A stretch of DNA of 34,892 nt from Verrucomicrobiota bacterium (GCA_027623095.1 JAQBVM010000030.1:1-34892); one strand, 5' to 3'; positions 1-8,492 are shown, counted from the first letter of the stretch. Notes: generated by a model from the letters alone, not told the origin. A program made the numbers and translations.

Positions 1-146
1 CGGTTGTTCGCTTCAAAAGGAGTTGTCACGGGACTCTCAGCCAATTAAGTTCCGTCTCCCGCAGATCTGCCCACGACAAATGACAGGTATCCCGGGAAAC
101 CCGGATTCGATCTTATTGACGCAACCTTGTATCCTCGAAAGGTAAT

Positions 147-350
147 ATGCTGAAATCTATTCAATACGAGTCGTCCGAGAATCGACGCGCCCACATTTTT
201 CGGTCTTCGAAGCAGTCACACTCGCTAACCGGCGACTCATGGCAGCCGGTTACCCAAGAAGTCGCCGCGACGGACGCGATCAGCGCATGGACCGATCCCG
301 AATCGAACACGGTTCGGGAACGATATTACCGCATCGAATGGTGCCAGTGA
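147..350 (+). CDS. Short ORF resembling the C-terminus of verrucomicrobial secreted proteins
   Basis: This is a 67-residue ORF of unknown function. Its second half (SLTGDSWQPVT followed by WTDPESNTVRERYYRIEW) resembles the ending of many large extracellular verrucomicrobial proteins, in which a 'Q-S-S-x-L-x-x-x-W-x-P' strand is followed by 'W/F-T-D-P...R-F/Y-Y-R-I/V'. No signal peptide or upstream domain is present, so it may be the surviving tail of a larger gene whose 5' part was lost. A purine-rich GAAAGG lies just before the ATG, and the stop is only 9 nt before the kinase gene, so it could also be a short expressed gene cotranscribed with the kinase. The family resemblance is from memory of the motif. 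The first 146 bases hold nothing else I can support. Confidence 0.35.
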   Translation: MLKSIQYESSENRRAHIFRSSKQSHSLTGDSWQPVTQEVAATDAISAWTDPESNTVRERYYRIEWCQ

Positions 351-359
351 AATTGGGGA

Positions 360-1544
360 ATGATGAAAGAAAAAGAAACAGACGCACTGAACCGTGTTGA
401 AGACAGTGCAACCACGGAAATAGCGACGCAACCGAATGCCGGAGCCGCCCCCTTGAAGGACGAGCCCAGTCATAAGATTGTTGGGATGGGGCAACGCCAA
501 TTGACCGACAATTTTCGATCCATTCTTGAAGCGAATGCGATCTATTACCCGGTAGCGTACCGGTTGAACCGGCGCATCGGCGAAGGCCAGCAAGGCGTTG
601 TATTTCACGCTCAACGGCAGGGCGCGCGCGGCTGTTTCACGAAACACGCAGTGAAGATATTTGATCCGAGCGTGTATTCGAGCGTGAAAAAGTATTGGAC
701 CGATATGGGCCGGATCGCCGCCCAAATCTCCCGGCTCCAATCCAGCCACTCTCCGCAACTGGTGGATTGCGATATTTACGAGGAGACGAACGGAATCGGT
801 TACATTCAGATGGAATTGATCGACGGAATGAATCTCCGGGAATTCCTGAGCAGCCGCCACCTGAATATCGCCCAATCTCAGAGCTCAGCACGCGAATGGG
901 CTCAGATCCTGAAGGTGCTCTTCAACTTTCACGACAACACTCTTTGCATTCAGCCAGGTGTCGCGGTGTACATCATGCGCCAATTGCTTGCAGGTTTGGA
1001 GACTCTGCATTCCGCGAGATATCTGCACTGCGATGTAAAACCAATGAACATGATGATTGACCCGTTGGGTTATGTGAAAATAATCGACTTCGGGCGGGCG
1101 AATTTCGTCAACGAGAAAACGACCATTCTTTTGGGAACACCGGCGTACATGGCGCCCGAGGTGCATGAACGCAAAGGAACTTCCATCCAGTCGGATCTCT
1201 ATAGTGTCGGACTGGTCGGTCTCGAACTGCTTCGAGGCAAGCCGCTGGTAGATCCCAAGAACGTGACCGATTCGGAATGGATTCGGCTCAAATCAGAATT
1301 GCCTGATCGGCTTCCGGGTTTGGTGCCTCCCTACGTTCGGCGCAATGATCAGTTAGTGGCAATTCTCAAGCGCATGCTGCATCCCGACCCAACGCAGCGA
1401 TTTCAAGACGCTCGGAGTGCCGAGACAACAACCGAAGGACTAGGACTTGTCCACCGGCAATTGACCCGCTTAGATATTGATTCCGATTATCGGCGAGACC
1501 TGGCAACTTACTTGAACAGGCTCGGGTACCCGAAGTCGAATTAG
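360..1544 (+). CDS. Soluble Hanks-type serine/threonine protein kinase
   Basis: A 394-residue protein with a complete eukaryotic-like kinase fold that should phosphorylate Ser/Thr on cytoplasmic partners. The glycine-rich loop IGEGQQGVV is at about residues 73-81 and the ATP-anchoring lysine is in AVKIF (K99). The catalytic loop HCDVKPMN is at 223-230 (D225, K227, N230), DFG is at 243-245, and GTPAYMAPE is at 259-267 with the downstream SDLYSVG helix. The catalytic loop reads H-C-D instead of H-R-D, so it is a non-RD kinase, which usually means activity does not depend on activation-loop phosphorylation. The 60-residue N-terminal extension is polar, and there is no transmembrane helix, PASTA, WD40 or TPR domain, unlike many planctomycete/verrucomicrobial kinases. 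Two ATGs are adjacent (360 and 363) behind GGGGA; the first is used here. The substrate is unknown. Confidence 0.9.
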   Translation: MMKEKETDALNRVEDSATTEIATQPNAGAAPLKDEPSHKIVGMGQRQLTDNFRSILEANAIYYPVAYRLNRRIGEGQQGVVFHAQRQGARGCFTKHAVKIFDPSVYSSVKKYWTDMGRIAAQISRLQSSHSPQLVDCDIYEETNGIGYIQMELIDGMNLREFLSSRHLNIAQSQSSAREWAQILKVLFNFHDNTLCIQPGVAVYIMRQLLAGLETLHSARYLHCDVKPMNMMIDPLGYVKIIDFGRANFVNEKTTILLGTPAYMAPEVHERKGTSIQSDLYSVGLVGLELLRGKPLVDPKNVTDSEWIRLKSELPDRLPGLVPPYVRRNDQLVAILKRMLHPDPTQRFQDARSAETTTEGLGLVHRQLTRLDIDSDYRRDLATYLNRLGYPKSN

Positions 1545-1584
1545 CCGCTTTTTCGCCGGTCGGCGCGCTCGGAACTTTCGCGGA

Positions 1585-1636
1585 TGCCGCAGGTCACAGA
1601 CCCGCGCTCCGGAGCGCGCCTCAGTGAGGCGCGGCA
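1585..1636 (+). repeat. R1 palindromic repeat, copy A (52 bp, three hairpins within an outer stem)
   Basis: A 52-bp element in the kinase-DUF6655 gap. The ends TGCCGC and GCGGCA pair as an outer stem. Between them lie three hairpins: GCAGGTC-ACA-GACCCGC (one mismatch), the perfect palindrome GCGCTCCGGAGCGC, and GCGCCTC-AGT-GAGGCGC; neighbouring stems share edge bases. A second copy lies inverted at 22767-22818 with four differences. No transposase is present in the window. Confidence 0.85.
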
Positions 1637-1776
1637 CGTCCAATCGATACGTATGCCGAAAAGCCGGATGGGCATGGAACGGACTTGCCAAACTTTTTTG
1701 AATCGCAAAAACCGCCGACAAGATTTATCATCTCCCGATGCAGAAATTTGACAATGGGCTTGAAAAGAAAGATCGC

Positions 1777-2400
1777 ATGACGGTTCCGCGCGGACTGCTT
1801 TTCGCCACGCTTGGCATGGTATTGGGAATGACCAGCGGATGCATCAAATTTCGGTCTTCTGAGCCCAAACGGACAGCCACGGAACAGCTTCTTTTGAGCA
1901 CTGCCGCTGATCACGCGATGACGAATATCGATGTGTCCATACTGAAAGGCCGCAAGGTGTTCCTGAACACAACGTACTTCGATGCATTCGACAAAGAGTA
2001 CGTGATAGGCTCAATTCGAGATCTGTTGTTCTCCAGCGATGTTATTGTGGTTGATGCGGTAACTGAGGCCGATGTTGTGATTGAGGCGAGAAGCGGTGCG
2101 TTTTCGATCGACGGAGCGAATTCTCTGACCGGAATGCCCTCCCTCCCCTTCCCGGTTCCATTTGCCGGAGTCGTACAGACACCCGAGGTCTCACTTTACA
2201 AAGCGGACCGGCAGAAATCGATTGCTAAATTCGCCTTGGTTGCCTACGAAAGGGAATCTCGAAAGCACGTCACGTCGATTGGGCCGGCAGTTGGAACGGC
2301 CTACGAAAACCACTATCAGATTCTCGGCTTCGTTAAGTTCAGTCGGACCGATATCCCTCAGAAAAAGTCCCTTAAATGGTTCCAAAAACTTCGAAAATGA
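1777..2400 (+). CDS. DUF6655-family lipoprotein
   Basis: A 207-residue predicted lipoprotein. The chosen start (MTVPRGLLFATLG...) gives a hydrophobic signal ending GMTSGC, with the lipidated Cys at residue 22; the lipobox is not canonical because Thr, not Leu, precedes Ser-Gly-Cys. The mature protein begins with RTATEQLLLS, then GRKVFLNT.YFD and DKEYVIGSIRDLL, and has a later ADVVIEARSGA strand. I recognise this pattern as DUF6655, a family of small envelope lipoproteins of unknown function. An in-frame ATG at 1738 would add 13 polar residues but has no ribosome-binding site; AAAGAAAG precedes 1777. The gene lies 232 bp after the kinase, with repeat R1 between them, and 103 bp before the DUF1549/1553 gene on the same strand. 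Confidence 0.75.
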   Translation: MTVPRGLLFATLGMVLGMTSGCIKFRSSEPKRTATEQLLLSTAADHAMTNIDVSILKGRKVFLNTTYFDAFDKEYVIGSIRDLLFSSDVIVVDAVTEADVVIEARSGAFSIDGANSLTGMPSLPFPVPFAGVVQTPEVSLYKADRQKSIAKFALVAYERESRKHVTSIGPAVGTAYENHYQILGFVKFSRTDIPQKKSLKWFQKLRK

Positions 2401-2503
2401 ACGCATTGGCGAGCTGGAATCCGAGAACAGAAGTATGAAGTTGGAGCCTCTTCAGGGACGGCGCGCAACGAGTGGTTCGCCGCGAATTTGTTGCAATCTC
2501 TTT

Positions 2504-5398
2504 ATGAATCCTCTTGCCTTTTTGAATCTTGTTTGCCGCGCCGGCGGAACTCTGCTCACGGCACTTTCAATTTGCATTCCGACAATCGCCGCCGGGGCCG
2601 GGGCCGGCGCAACTTCCGCGGATTTTGAATTCTTTGAGAACAGAATCCGCCCTATTTTCGTTGAGCATTGTTACGAGTGCCATAGCGCGAAAAGTGCGAA
2701 GATCAAGGGCGGGCTCTACCTTGATACGCGTGAGAAATTGCTCGCAGGCGGCGAATCGGGTCCGGTCGTGGTGCCGGGCAATCCGGATGCCAGCCTCTTA
2801 ATCAAAGCAGTTCGCTACACAGACCCAGATCTGCGCATGCCGCCAAAAGACAAAAGACTTTCGGCGGAACAGATATCTGATCTTGAAACTTGGATAGCAA
2901 TGGGGGCTCCAGACCCGCGCGACGAGATCAACCCAGCTTCAGCGCACCAGTCGTCCTCTGAAGATCACTGGGCATTTCAACCTGTTGCACTCCCCGCATT
3001 GCCCGACGTCGGGCACAAGGATTGGGTTCGTTCCCCGGTCGATGCGTTTATCCTTGAAAAACTCGATGCCAAGGGGTTGTCGCCGTCCGAGCGCGCGGAC
3101 AAACGCACGTTGATCCGGCGCGTTGCTTTTGACCTGACAGGATTGCCTCCCTCGCCCGAGGAGGCGGCGGCATTCGTTGCCGACGAATCAGAGAATGCCT
3201 TCGCGACCATGGTGGAGCACTACCTTGCGTCTCCGCGTTATGGCGAACGCTGGGGGCGGTATTGGCTGGATGTCGCCCGGTACGCGGATACGAAAGGTTA
3301 CGTGTTCGAGGAGGAGCGACGCTTTCCGTATTCGTACACTTACCGCGACTACGTAGTTCGCGCGTTCAACGATGACTTGCCGTTTGACCAGTTCATTCTT
3401 GAGCAGATTGCGGCTGACCGACTGCCCTTGGGCGAGGACCAGAACCCGCTTGCGGCCCTTGGGTATCTGACCCTGGGGCGCCGGTTTCTAAATAATCAAT
3501 CGGACATCATCGATGACCGGATCGATGTCGTGACTCGCGGCCTGATGGGCTTGACCGTGGGTTGCGCCCGCTGCCACGACCACAAGTATGATCCGATTCC
3601 ATCCGAAGACTACTATTCCCTGTACGGTGTGTTCGCAAACTCGACGGAACCAGACGAGAAACCGCTTCTGGGCGGATCCCTTCCATTCCAGCATTCGGAG
3701 TATCTGGCCGAGAGAACAAAACGCGGCGATGAATTGGAGACTTTTCAGGAGACATCGGAACGTAAGGCACTAACCGAGCTCCGGAACCGATCCGGCGACT
3801 ATTTGCTCACAGCATACGATTCCTTTCAATTGGCGGATGACAGCAAAGCGGAAGCGCTAGCACGCGAACGGAAGTTGCATCCGCAAACGGTGCAACGGTG
3901 GATGTCTCGGCTTGAGCAATGGAAAAAAGAATCGAACCATCCAATTTTTGGCCCTTGGTTCGAGTTTTCCAAGCTCGCTACCAATGGGTTTACAGGCGGC
4001 GCGCATGAGTTGCTGGTTCGCTTCGCCGCCGATGGCGGTGAGGATTCGCGGTTAAATCCGATGGTTGCTCTGGCACTTGCCGGCGATCCCCTCAAATCGA
4101 TGCAGGACGTCTGCGAACGTTACGGCAAGCTGCTCGCCGATGTAAATTCACTCTGGATTACGCGCATGGAGGCGCAAAAGGCTCCGGATTCCGATGGGCA
4201 CGCCAGCAGCGAAATTCCTCAAGGGTTTGCGAATGCTTCGATCGAAGAACTGCGTCAAATCCTCTACGGTTCGGATTCCCCGGCAAATGTCCCCGAGGAT
4301 GAATTGCGCCGATTGTTTGACGTTCCGACAGCGCAGAAGCTTCGAGCCTTGAAACGAAAGCTCGACGAATTGGACGCGACACATCCTGGAGCGCCTCCGA
4401 GGGCTATGGCCCTGATCGATAAAGAGAACATTTCAGGTCAAAAAGTGTTTCTTCGAGGAAATCCAAGGACCCAAGGTCAGGAGGTTCCGCCGCGATTCTT
4501 GCGCGTTTTGTCCGGAAAAGACCGAAAGTCCTTTGAGAAAGGGAGCGGACGCCTCGAACTGGCTCAAGCCATTGCCAGCCCTGACAACCCTTTAACCGCG
4601 CGAGTGTTCGTCAATCGCGTTTGGCTCCATTTGTTCGGTGCGGGCCTCGTCGGGACACCGAGTGATTTCGGTGTGCGATGCGAATCGCCCACTCACGCGG
4701 AACTGTTGGATTATCTCGCATGGAGTTTCATGAACGACGGGTGGTCTGTAAAGGGACTCCACCGGCTGATACTGCTTTCCAATGTGTACCAGCAGAGCAG
4801 CAAGAACCGACCGGAATGCGCGAAAGTGGACTCGAACAACGAGTTGCTCTGGCGGATGAACCGGCGCCGCCTCGACTTCGAGGCATTTCGGGATTCAATC
4901 GTTGCGGTTGCCGGACAAATTGATCTCGAACAGGGCGGACGGCCCGTGGATTTGACCGAGGCGCCATTCACGACACGCCGCGCGGTTTACGGTTTCATCG
5001 AACGACAGAATCTTCCGAACCTGTTTAGAACCTTCGACTTTGCGAGTCCGGATACCACAAGTTCTCGAAGGTTTACGACGACCGTTCCTCAGCAGGCGCT
5101 TTTCATGATCAACAGTCCGTTCGCTATTCAGCAGGCGCGCCGGCTTGCCCAACGGTTGGAGCTCGAGGCTCCCGTAGGTAACGACCAAAGGATTCGACGT
5201 CTTTATCAACTCGCCTTTCAACGGGATCCGGATTCCGAGGAAATCGAGATCGCGCTGCGGTTTCTCGAATCAGAACACGCCCGGCTTCCCAAGGCTGAAA
5301 TCCACGAACCGGCCACAGAAAATGGGCTCCAACTGAGGCCCCTGGAGAAACTTTGCCAGGTGATCCTTATGGCGAATGAACTGGCGTTCTTCGATTAA
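2504..5398 (+). CDS. PSCyt1/DUF1549/DUF1553 exported cytochrome-like protein
   Basis: A 964-residue exported protein of the type greatly expanded in Planctomycetes and Verrucomicrobia. After a signal peptide (about residues 1-33) comes a PSCyt1 cytochrome-c-like domain with the heme motif CYECH (C56, C59, H60) and a likely distal Met in LRMPP (M112). A DUF1549 domain (about 155-380) follows and contains a second CxxCH, CARCHDH at 354-360. The C-terminal third, from about residue 675, is DUF1553 (SGRLELAQAI, NRVWLHLFG, PSDFG). The biochemical role of the family is not established; members are usually linked to polysaccharide or organic-matter degradation in the periplasm. They normally precede a DUF1501 gene, but here no DUF1501 gene follows. 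An in-frame ATG at 2435 is possible, but 2504 gives the better signal peptide. Confidence 0.9.
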   Translation: MNPLAFLNLVCRAGGTLLTALSICIPTIAAGAGAGATSADFEFFENRIRPIFVEHCYECHSAKSAKIKGGLYLDTREKLLAGGESGPVVVPGNPDASLLIKAVRYTDPDLRMPPKDKRLSAEQISDLETWIAMGAPDPRDEINPASAHQSSSEDHWAFQPVALPALPDVGHKDWVRSPVDAFILEKLDAKGLSPSERADKRTLIRRVAFDLTGLPPSPEEAAAFVADESENAFATMVEHYLASPRYGERWGRYWLDVARYADTKGYVFEEERRFPYSYTYRDYVVRAFNDDLPFDQFILEQIAADRLPLGEDQNPLAALGYLTLGRRFLNNQSDIIDDRIDVVTRGLMGLTVGCARCHDHKYDPIPSEDYYSLYGVFANSTEPDEKPLLGGSLPFQHSEYLAERTKRGDELETFQETSERKALTELRNRSGDYLLTAYDSFQLADDSKAEALARERKLHPQTVQRWMSRLEQWKKESNHPIFGPWFEFSKLATNGFTGGAHELLVRFAADGGEDSRLNPMVALALAGDPLKSMQDVCERYGKLLADVNSLWITRMEAQKAPDSDGHASSEIPQGFANASIEELRQILYGSDSPANVPEDELRRLFDVPTAQKLRALKRKLDELDATHPGAPPRAMALIDKENISGQKVFLRGNPRTQGQEVPPRFLRVLSGKDRKSFEKGSGRLELAQAIASPDNPLTARVFVNRVWLHLFGAGLVGTPSDFGVRCESPTHAELLDYLAWSFMNDGWSVKGLHRLILLSNVYQQSSKNRPECAKVDSNNELLWRMNRRRLDFEAFRDSIVAVAGQIDLEQGGRPVDLTEAPFTTRRAVYGFIERQNLPNLFRTFDFASPDTTSSRRFTTTVPQQALFMINSPFAIQQARRLAQRLELEAPVGNDQRIRRLYQLAFQRDPDSEEIEIALRFLESEHARLPKAEIHEPATENGLQLRPLEKLCQVILMANELAFFD

Positions 5399-5426
5399 CA
5401 CCACAGCGACACATATAAAACCGGCA

Positions 5427-5524
5427 CGCGGCCTTCCAGGCCGCAGCACGTTTATTAAAGCGACACGCTCGATCTGGTCTGTCGTTTTCCCATGTTTTCG
5501 GGCGCTGCGGCCTGGAAGGCCGCG
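5427..5524. repeat. R5 long inverted repeat, copy A (21-bp perfect arms)
   Basis: Positions 5427-5447 and 5504-5524 are perfect 21-bp reverse complements separated by 56 bp. Each arm also folds on itself (GCGGCC-TTCCA-GGCCGC). The element fills the gap between two convergent genes, but I see no T-tract, so terminator function is possible rather than shown. The spacer ends TTTTCGGGCGCTGCGG, similar to the second copy at 12784-12888. Confidence 0.8.
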
Positions 5525-5537
5525 CTCCTTCGAGGTG

Positions 5538-6596
5538 TCAACGCGAGGCTTCAGCCGGCAGTTCCACATCAAGTTTTCCGGCCCATTTCTCAAGCGCCGG
5601 CATGATGGCTGGATACAGCGTTACTCCTTCCCTCATCTGCTCCACCCGGAGCCCAAGCGCCCGCTCACCGGGCATTCGGACGGGAGTGGCTTCACCTTCT
5701 TTTACCGAAGCGCGGCACGAACGCGCGAGCCATTCCGTTTCCCGCTTGAAATGCCGAATGCCGCCAAAGAATTCAGGATCGATCAATTGGAGAAACACGG
5801 AGGCTCCCCATCTCGACGGCTCATTCGAGCGGCCATAGCCTCCAAGGGCCGAAGTCAGCATTTCAACCAGAATTGCGAGCGAGAATCCTTTGTGGCCGAA
5901 GTCAACACCACCCAAAGGAAGAATGGTTCCGGGAGGGTCGTTGAATAGAGCGGCGGGATCGTTTGTCGGATTGCCGTCGGAGGTCAACAAACAATCGCTG
6001 GAATACTTTTCTCCTCGCTTATGCATTTGCATCGAGCGTCCGTTGGTTGTCGTCGAAGCGCTAATATCGATGAGGATAGGATCGCTTTCAGTGGGAATGC
6101 CCACTGCGAGTGGATTCGGAGTGAAGACCGGCTTGACTCCTCCAAATGCGGACACCGTTTTCACGGATGGATCCGAGCACATCAGAATGATCGCATATCC
6201 CTTGTCAGTGACTGGTTTAAGGTAAGCTTGAAGACAGGCAATATGGTGGCACCGCTGAATGGCGACCGTGGTGATCCCAAACGTCGGAAGCTTCTTTTCG
6301 GCATTTTGGATTGCGTGTCTGACTACGTAAGGGCCCGGCAGATATTCCGCGTCCAAAGTAAAATTTCCTCCGGACTCTTTGACGACTTTCGGAACGCCGG
6401 AGAGAGTCATTTCTCCGGCTTGGATGCTCTTCAAGTATGGGCTTAACAGTTGCAGCCCATGCGTGGACTTCCCCAAAAGATCGCCCTCAACCAATACCTC
6501 CGCCACGTCCGCTGCGATCGGCTCGGCCACTCCGGACCGCACCAACAGTTCCATCGCGAATCGCGTCAGGTCTTTATAGTCGTATCGTGTTTCCAC
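5538..6596 (-). CDS. Malate/L-lactate dehydrogenase-like oxidoreductase (Ldh_2 family)
   Basis: A 352-residue cytoplasmic NAD(P)-dependent oxidoreductase of the Ldh_2 fold (YlbC/ComC/AllD group), which interconverts 2-hydroxy and 2-oxo acids. Family marks are GKSTHGLQLL at about 42-51 (the conserved S-H-G after the N-terminal helices), the CHHIA segment with candidate catalytic His at 117-118, NPLAVGIPT at 161-169, and GHKGFSLAILVEML near 234-247. Length matches the family. The start is GTG, the only reasonable one before an upstream in-frame stop, and it lacks an obvious Shine-Dalgarno. Substrate cannot be assigned from sequence: malate, lactate, ureidoglycolate and sulfolactate enzymes share these motifs. 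It follows the pseudopilin gene by 57 bp on the same strand, so cotranscription is possible. Confidence 0.88.
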   Translation of the reverse strand: METRYDYKDLTRFAMELLVRSGVAEPIAADVAEVLVEGDLLGKSTHGLQLLSPYLKSIQAGEMTLSGVPKVVKESGGNFTLDAEYLPGPYVVRHAIQNAEKKLPTFGITTVAIQRCHHIACLQAYLKPVTDKGYAIILMCSDPSVKTVSAFGGVKPVFTPNPLAVGIPTESDPILIDISASTTTNGRSMQMHKRGEKYSSDCLLTSDGNPTNDPAALFNDPPGTILPLGGVDFGHKGFSLAILVEMLTSALGGYGRSNEPSRWGASVFLQLIDPEFFGGIRHFKRETEWLARSCRASVKEGEATPVRMPGERALGLRVEQMREGVTLYPAIMPALEKWAGKLDVELPAEASR

Positions 6597-6653
6597 TGCG
6601 GACGTCGAATCGATCCCTGGCTACACATCTTATGGCCGAGAGCGATCCCCCAA

Positions 6654-7439
6654 TTATCTCGTGTTCCTGTTTCTTTGGAGCGGATCCCAGAATTCCATGT
6701 TTACGAGACCTCTCGCCCCACTGATCCTCACTGGATCCTCCGGAGGATTGATTCGCTCGCTCTTTCTAAATTCGCTGTGACCGTCGTTGAATACCGAGTT
6801 GCCGCCGCCTTGATGACGGTTCGGATCGATGCCCTCTTTTTGGTCGGAGGGACCGAAACCGGACGTGGGCCACCAAAGGCTGCTGCTCCATGCCCCATCC
6901 GGCTTGGGCATCGAATCGCCGATCACGAGGTTGTCCGCCGGGCTGCGAACGCCCGAGCGTTTGAACCATGCCGCTGTGTTTACGGTAATTCCCCCGACGG
7001 AAACCGAATTCTGAACGTACGGATGAAAACCAAGAAAGTACGCGTTGTAACCGTATCCGACCTTGTGCGCGTTGAACTGCCAATTCCAGGTAACCCCTAA
7101 ATCCTGCCGCCGTGTCTTAAGTGACGGACAGTGAAACAGGTTAGTCAGTTGCACGTCGCTCAAGATTGTCGTTCCCCACCAGTTCGTGGGAATATCCTGC
7201 GATCCCGTGATACCATTGTTGCGGTGTGCCGGAAACGTGTCTTCATTGTCATCGGTGTAGAGCTGCATGAAAAGACCGATTTGTCTGAGGTTGTTCAGAC
7301 AAGAGATTCGCTGCCCCTTCTCTTTGGCTTTGGAGAGCGCCGGAAGAAGCATGCCGGCAAGGATCGCGATGATCGCGATCACAACGAGGAGCTCAATCAA
7401 AGTAAAAGCGCCTTCTCTGAAATTCAGGTGTTTCTTCAT
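6654..7439 (-). CDS. Prepilin-type N-terminal domain protein with H-X9-DG motif (pseudopilin-like)
   Basis: A 261-residue protein with a class III prepilin signal: a short basic N-terminus, then [21 protein letters not shown] at about residues 11-31, which a prepilin peptidase would cleave before the Phe-Thr-Leu helix. Next comes [22 protein letters not shown], the standard DUF1559/GspG-like continuation, and near the C-terminus H209-X9-D219-G220 ([12 protein letters not shown]), the processing-associated H-X9-DG motif. Hundreds of such proteins occur per genome in Planctomycetes and Verrucomicrobia. They are thought to form or join type II secretion-like filaments, but individual roles are unknown. 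The track-style start is a TTG two codons upstream; the ATG at 7439 is preferred. No other pilus gene is nearby. Confidence 0.88.
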   Translation of the reverse strand: MKKHLNFREGAFTLIELLVVIAIIAILAGMLLPALSKAKEKGQRISCLNNLRQIGLFMQLYTDDNEDTFPAHRNNGITGSQDIPTNWWGTTILSDVQLTNLFHCPSLKTRRQDLGVTWNWQFNAHKVGYGYNAYFLGFHPYVQNSVSVGGITVNTAAWFKRSGVRSPADNLVIGDSMPKPDGAWSSSLWWPTSGFGPSDQKEGIDPNRHQGGGNSVFNDGHSEFRKSERINPPEDPVRISGARGLVNMEFWDPLQRNRNTR

Positions 7440-7681
7440 AATCAAGTTTTCGGCGAGCGTTTCTTATCGAATGCGGACATCTCTATGGGTTCGGCTGGCA
7501 ACACTCGTCGTTTTTATCCGCCCGCGCAATTCAAAATCTGTGTGGATTTGCAATGGGCACTCTACGGTTCGGGACTCGCCCGGCTGCGGCAATTCTCGAC
7601 TCTCTCTCCATGAATCCCCGGTCCAAAAAGAACACCGCTTCGGATGAAAACATCGATTCACCTGCGTTCATGGTTTTGTGC

Positions 7682-7751
7682 GGGAGGGTGAGACTCCTGT
7701 CGAACCCCATCTTGGAAGAATTCCAGGGTTCGGCGGGAGCCTCACTCTCCC
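7682..7751. repeat. R3 imperfect palindromic repeat, copy A
   Basis: A roughly 70-bp interrupted palindrome starting GGGAGGGTGAGACTCC and ending GCCTCACTCTCCC, with inner arms TCGAACCCC and GGGTTCGG. It lies in the 450-bp divergent gap between the pseudopilin and sigma-factor genes (7440-7889), in which I see no other gene. The reverse complement of 25595-25663 aligns along its whole length. Confidence 0.75.
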
Positions 7752-7889
7752 ATATTCGAGGGGACTGCGGCGGTGCACCTCTCCATCGAGCCTGGACGTC
7801 GTTTGGGAGTTGGAGAAAGTGATTCTTCTGTTTCTGGACGAATGAAGAGGATATGAATTGCTGTGCGAAGTGTGGAACAGCGGAACAGC

Positions 7890-8471
7890 ATGACGTCCGA
7901 GGAAGAAGACTGTCAGGATATGGACCAGTTGGTTCAGGGCGAAGATGATGCTTTGGACCGTTTGATGAACCGGCATGCCGAGAAATTGTTCCACTACTTA
8001 ATTCGAATCGTGCGGAATGAGGGCGACGCGGAGGACATCGCTCAAGAGAGTTTTGTGCGCGTGTATAGGCATCGAGATCGGTTCCGGCCGAAGCTGAAGT
8101 TTTCGACGTGGCTTTACGCGATCGCAACCAACCTCGCACGGGATCATCTCCGATGGCGAAGCCGGCGTCCGCAAGTGTCGCTGAATTCTCCGGTCAATGA
8201 AACATCCTCTGAAATGATGGATGTCATCCCATCGAGCAGTTCCACTCCCGGAGAGATGCTGGAAGCGAATGAACGATCGGCGATTATTCGGCATGCCATT
8301 GCGGCTCTTCCGGAGGAAAACCGAATTCCATTGATCCTTGCCGAGTTCGAGGATCGTTCTCAAGCGGACATCGCCTCGATTCTCGGTTGCTCTGTGAAGG
8401 CGGTCGAGATGCGGCTTTACAGAGCTCGCAAGGAACTCGGCAAACTGTTGAGGCGCTTCTTGACTGCTTAA
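7890..8471 (+). CDS. ECF-type RNA polymerase sigma factor
   Basis: A 193-residue sigma-70 family factor of the extracytoplasmic-function type, with regions 2 and 4 only. Region 2 includes DAEDIAQESFVRVY at about 46-59 (core-polymerase contact) and FSTWLYAIATNLARDHLR at 71-88 (-10 recognition and melting). Region 4 (139-182) has ALPEENRIPLILAEFEDRSQADIASILGCS followed by VKAVEMRLYRARKEL, the helix-turn-helix that reads the -35 element. A GTG at 7863 could extend it by nine residues; the ATG is chosen because GGAAC sits a few bases upstream and the family usually begins 10-15 residues before the D..LV motif. No zf-HC2/anti-sigma gene follows, and the next gene is convergent, so its regulator is not local. 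Confidence 0.9.
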   Translation: MTSEEEDCQDMDQLVQGEDDALDRLMNRHAEKLFHYLIRIVRNEGDAEDIAQESFVRVYRHRDRFRPKLKFSTWLYAIATNLARDHLRWRSRRPQVSLNSPVNETSSEMMDVIPSSSSTPGEMLEANERSAIIRHAIAALPEENRIPLILAEFEDRSQADIASILGCSVKAVEMRLYRARKELGKLLRRFLTA

Positions 8472-8492
8472 TCGTTTCGGAACGTGGGAGAA

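Noticed and set aside
237-875. 212-aa minus-strand ORF opposite the kinase
   Set aside because: It runs antisense through the kinase motifs, has no recognisable domain, and its residues mirror the kinase codons.
5427-5524. CRISPR array or canonical intrinsic terminator
   Set aside because: The repeats are inverted rather than direct and regularly spaced, and no T-tract follows either hairpin.
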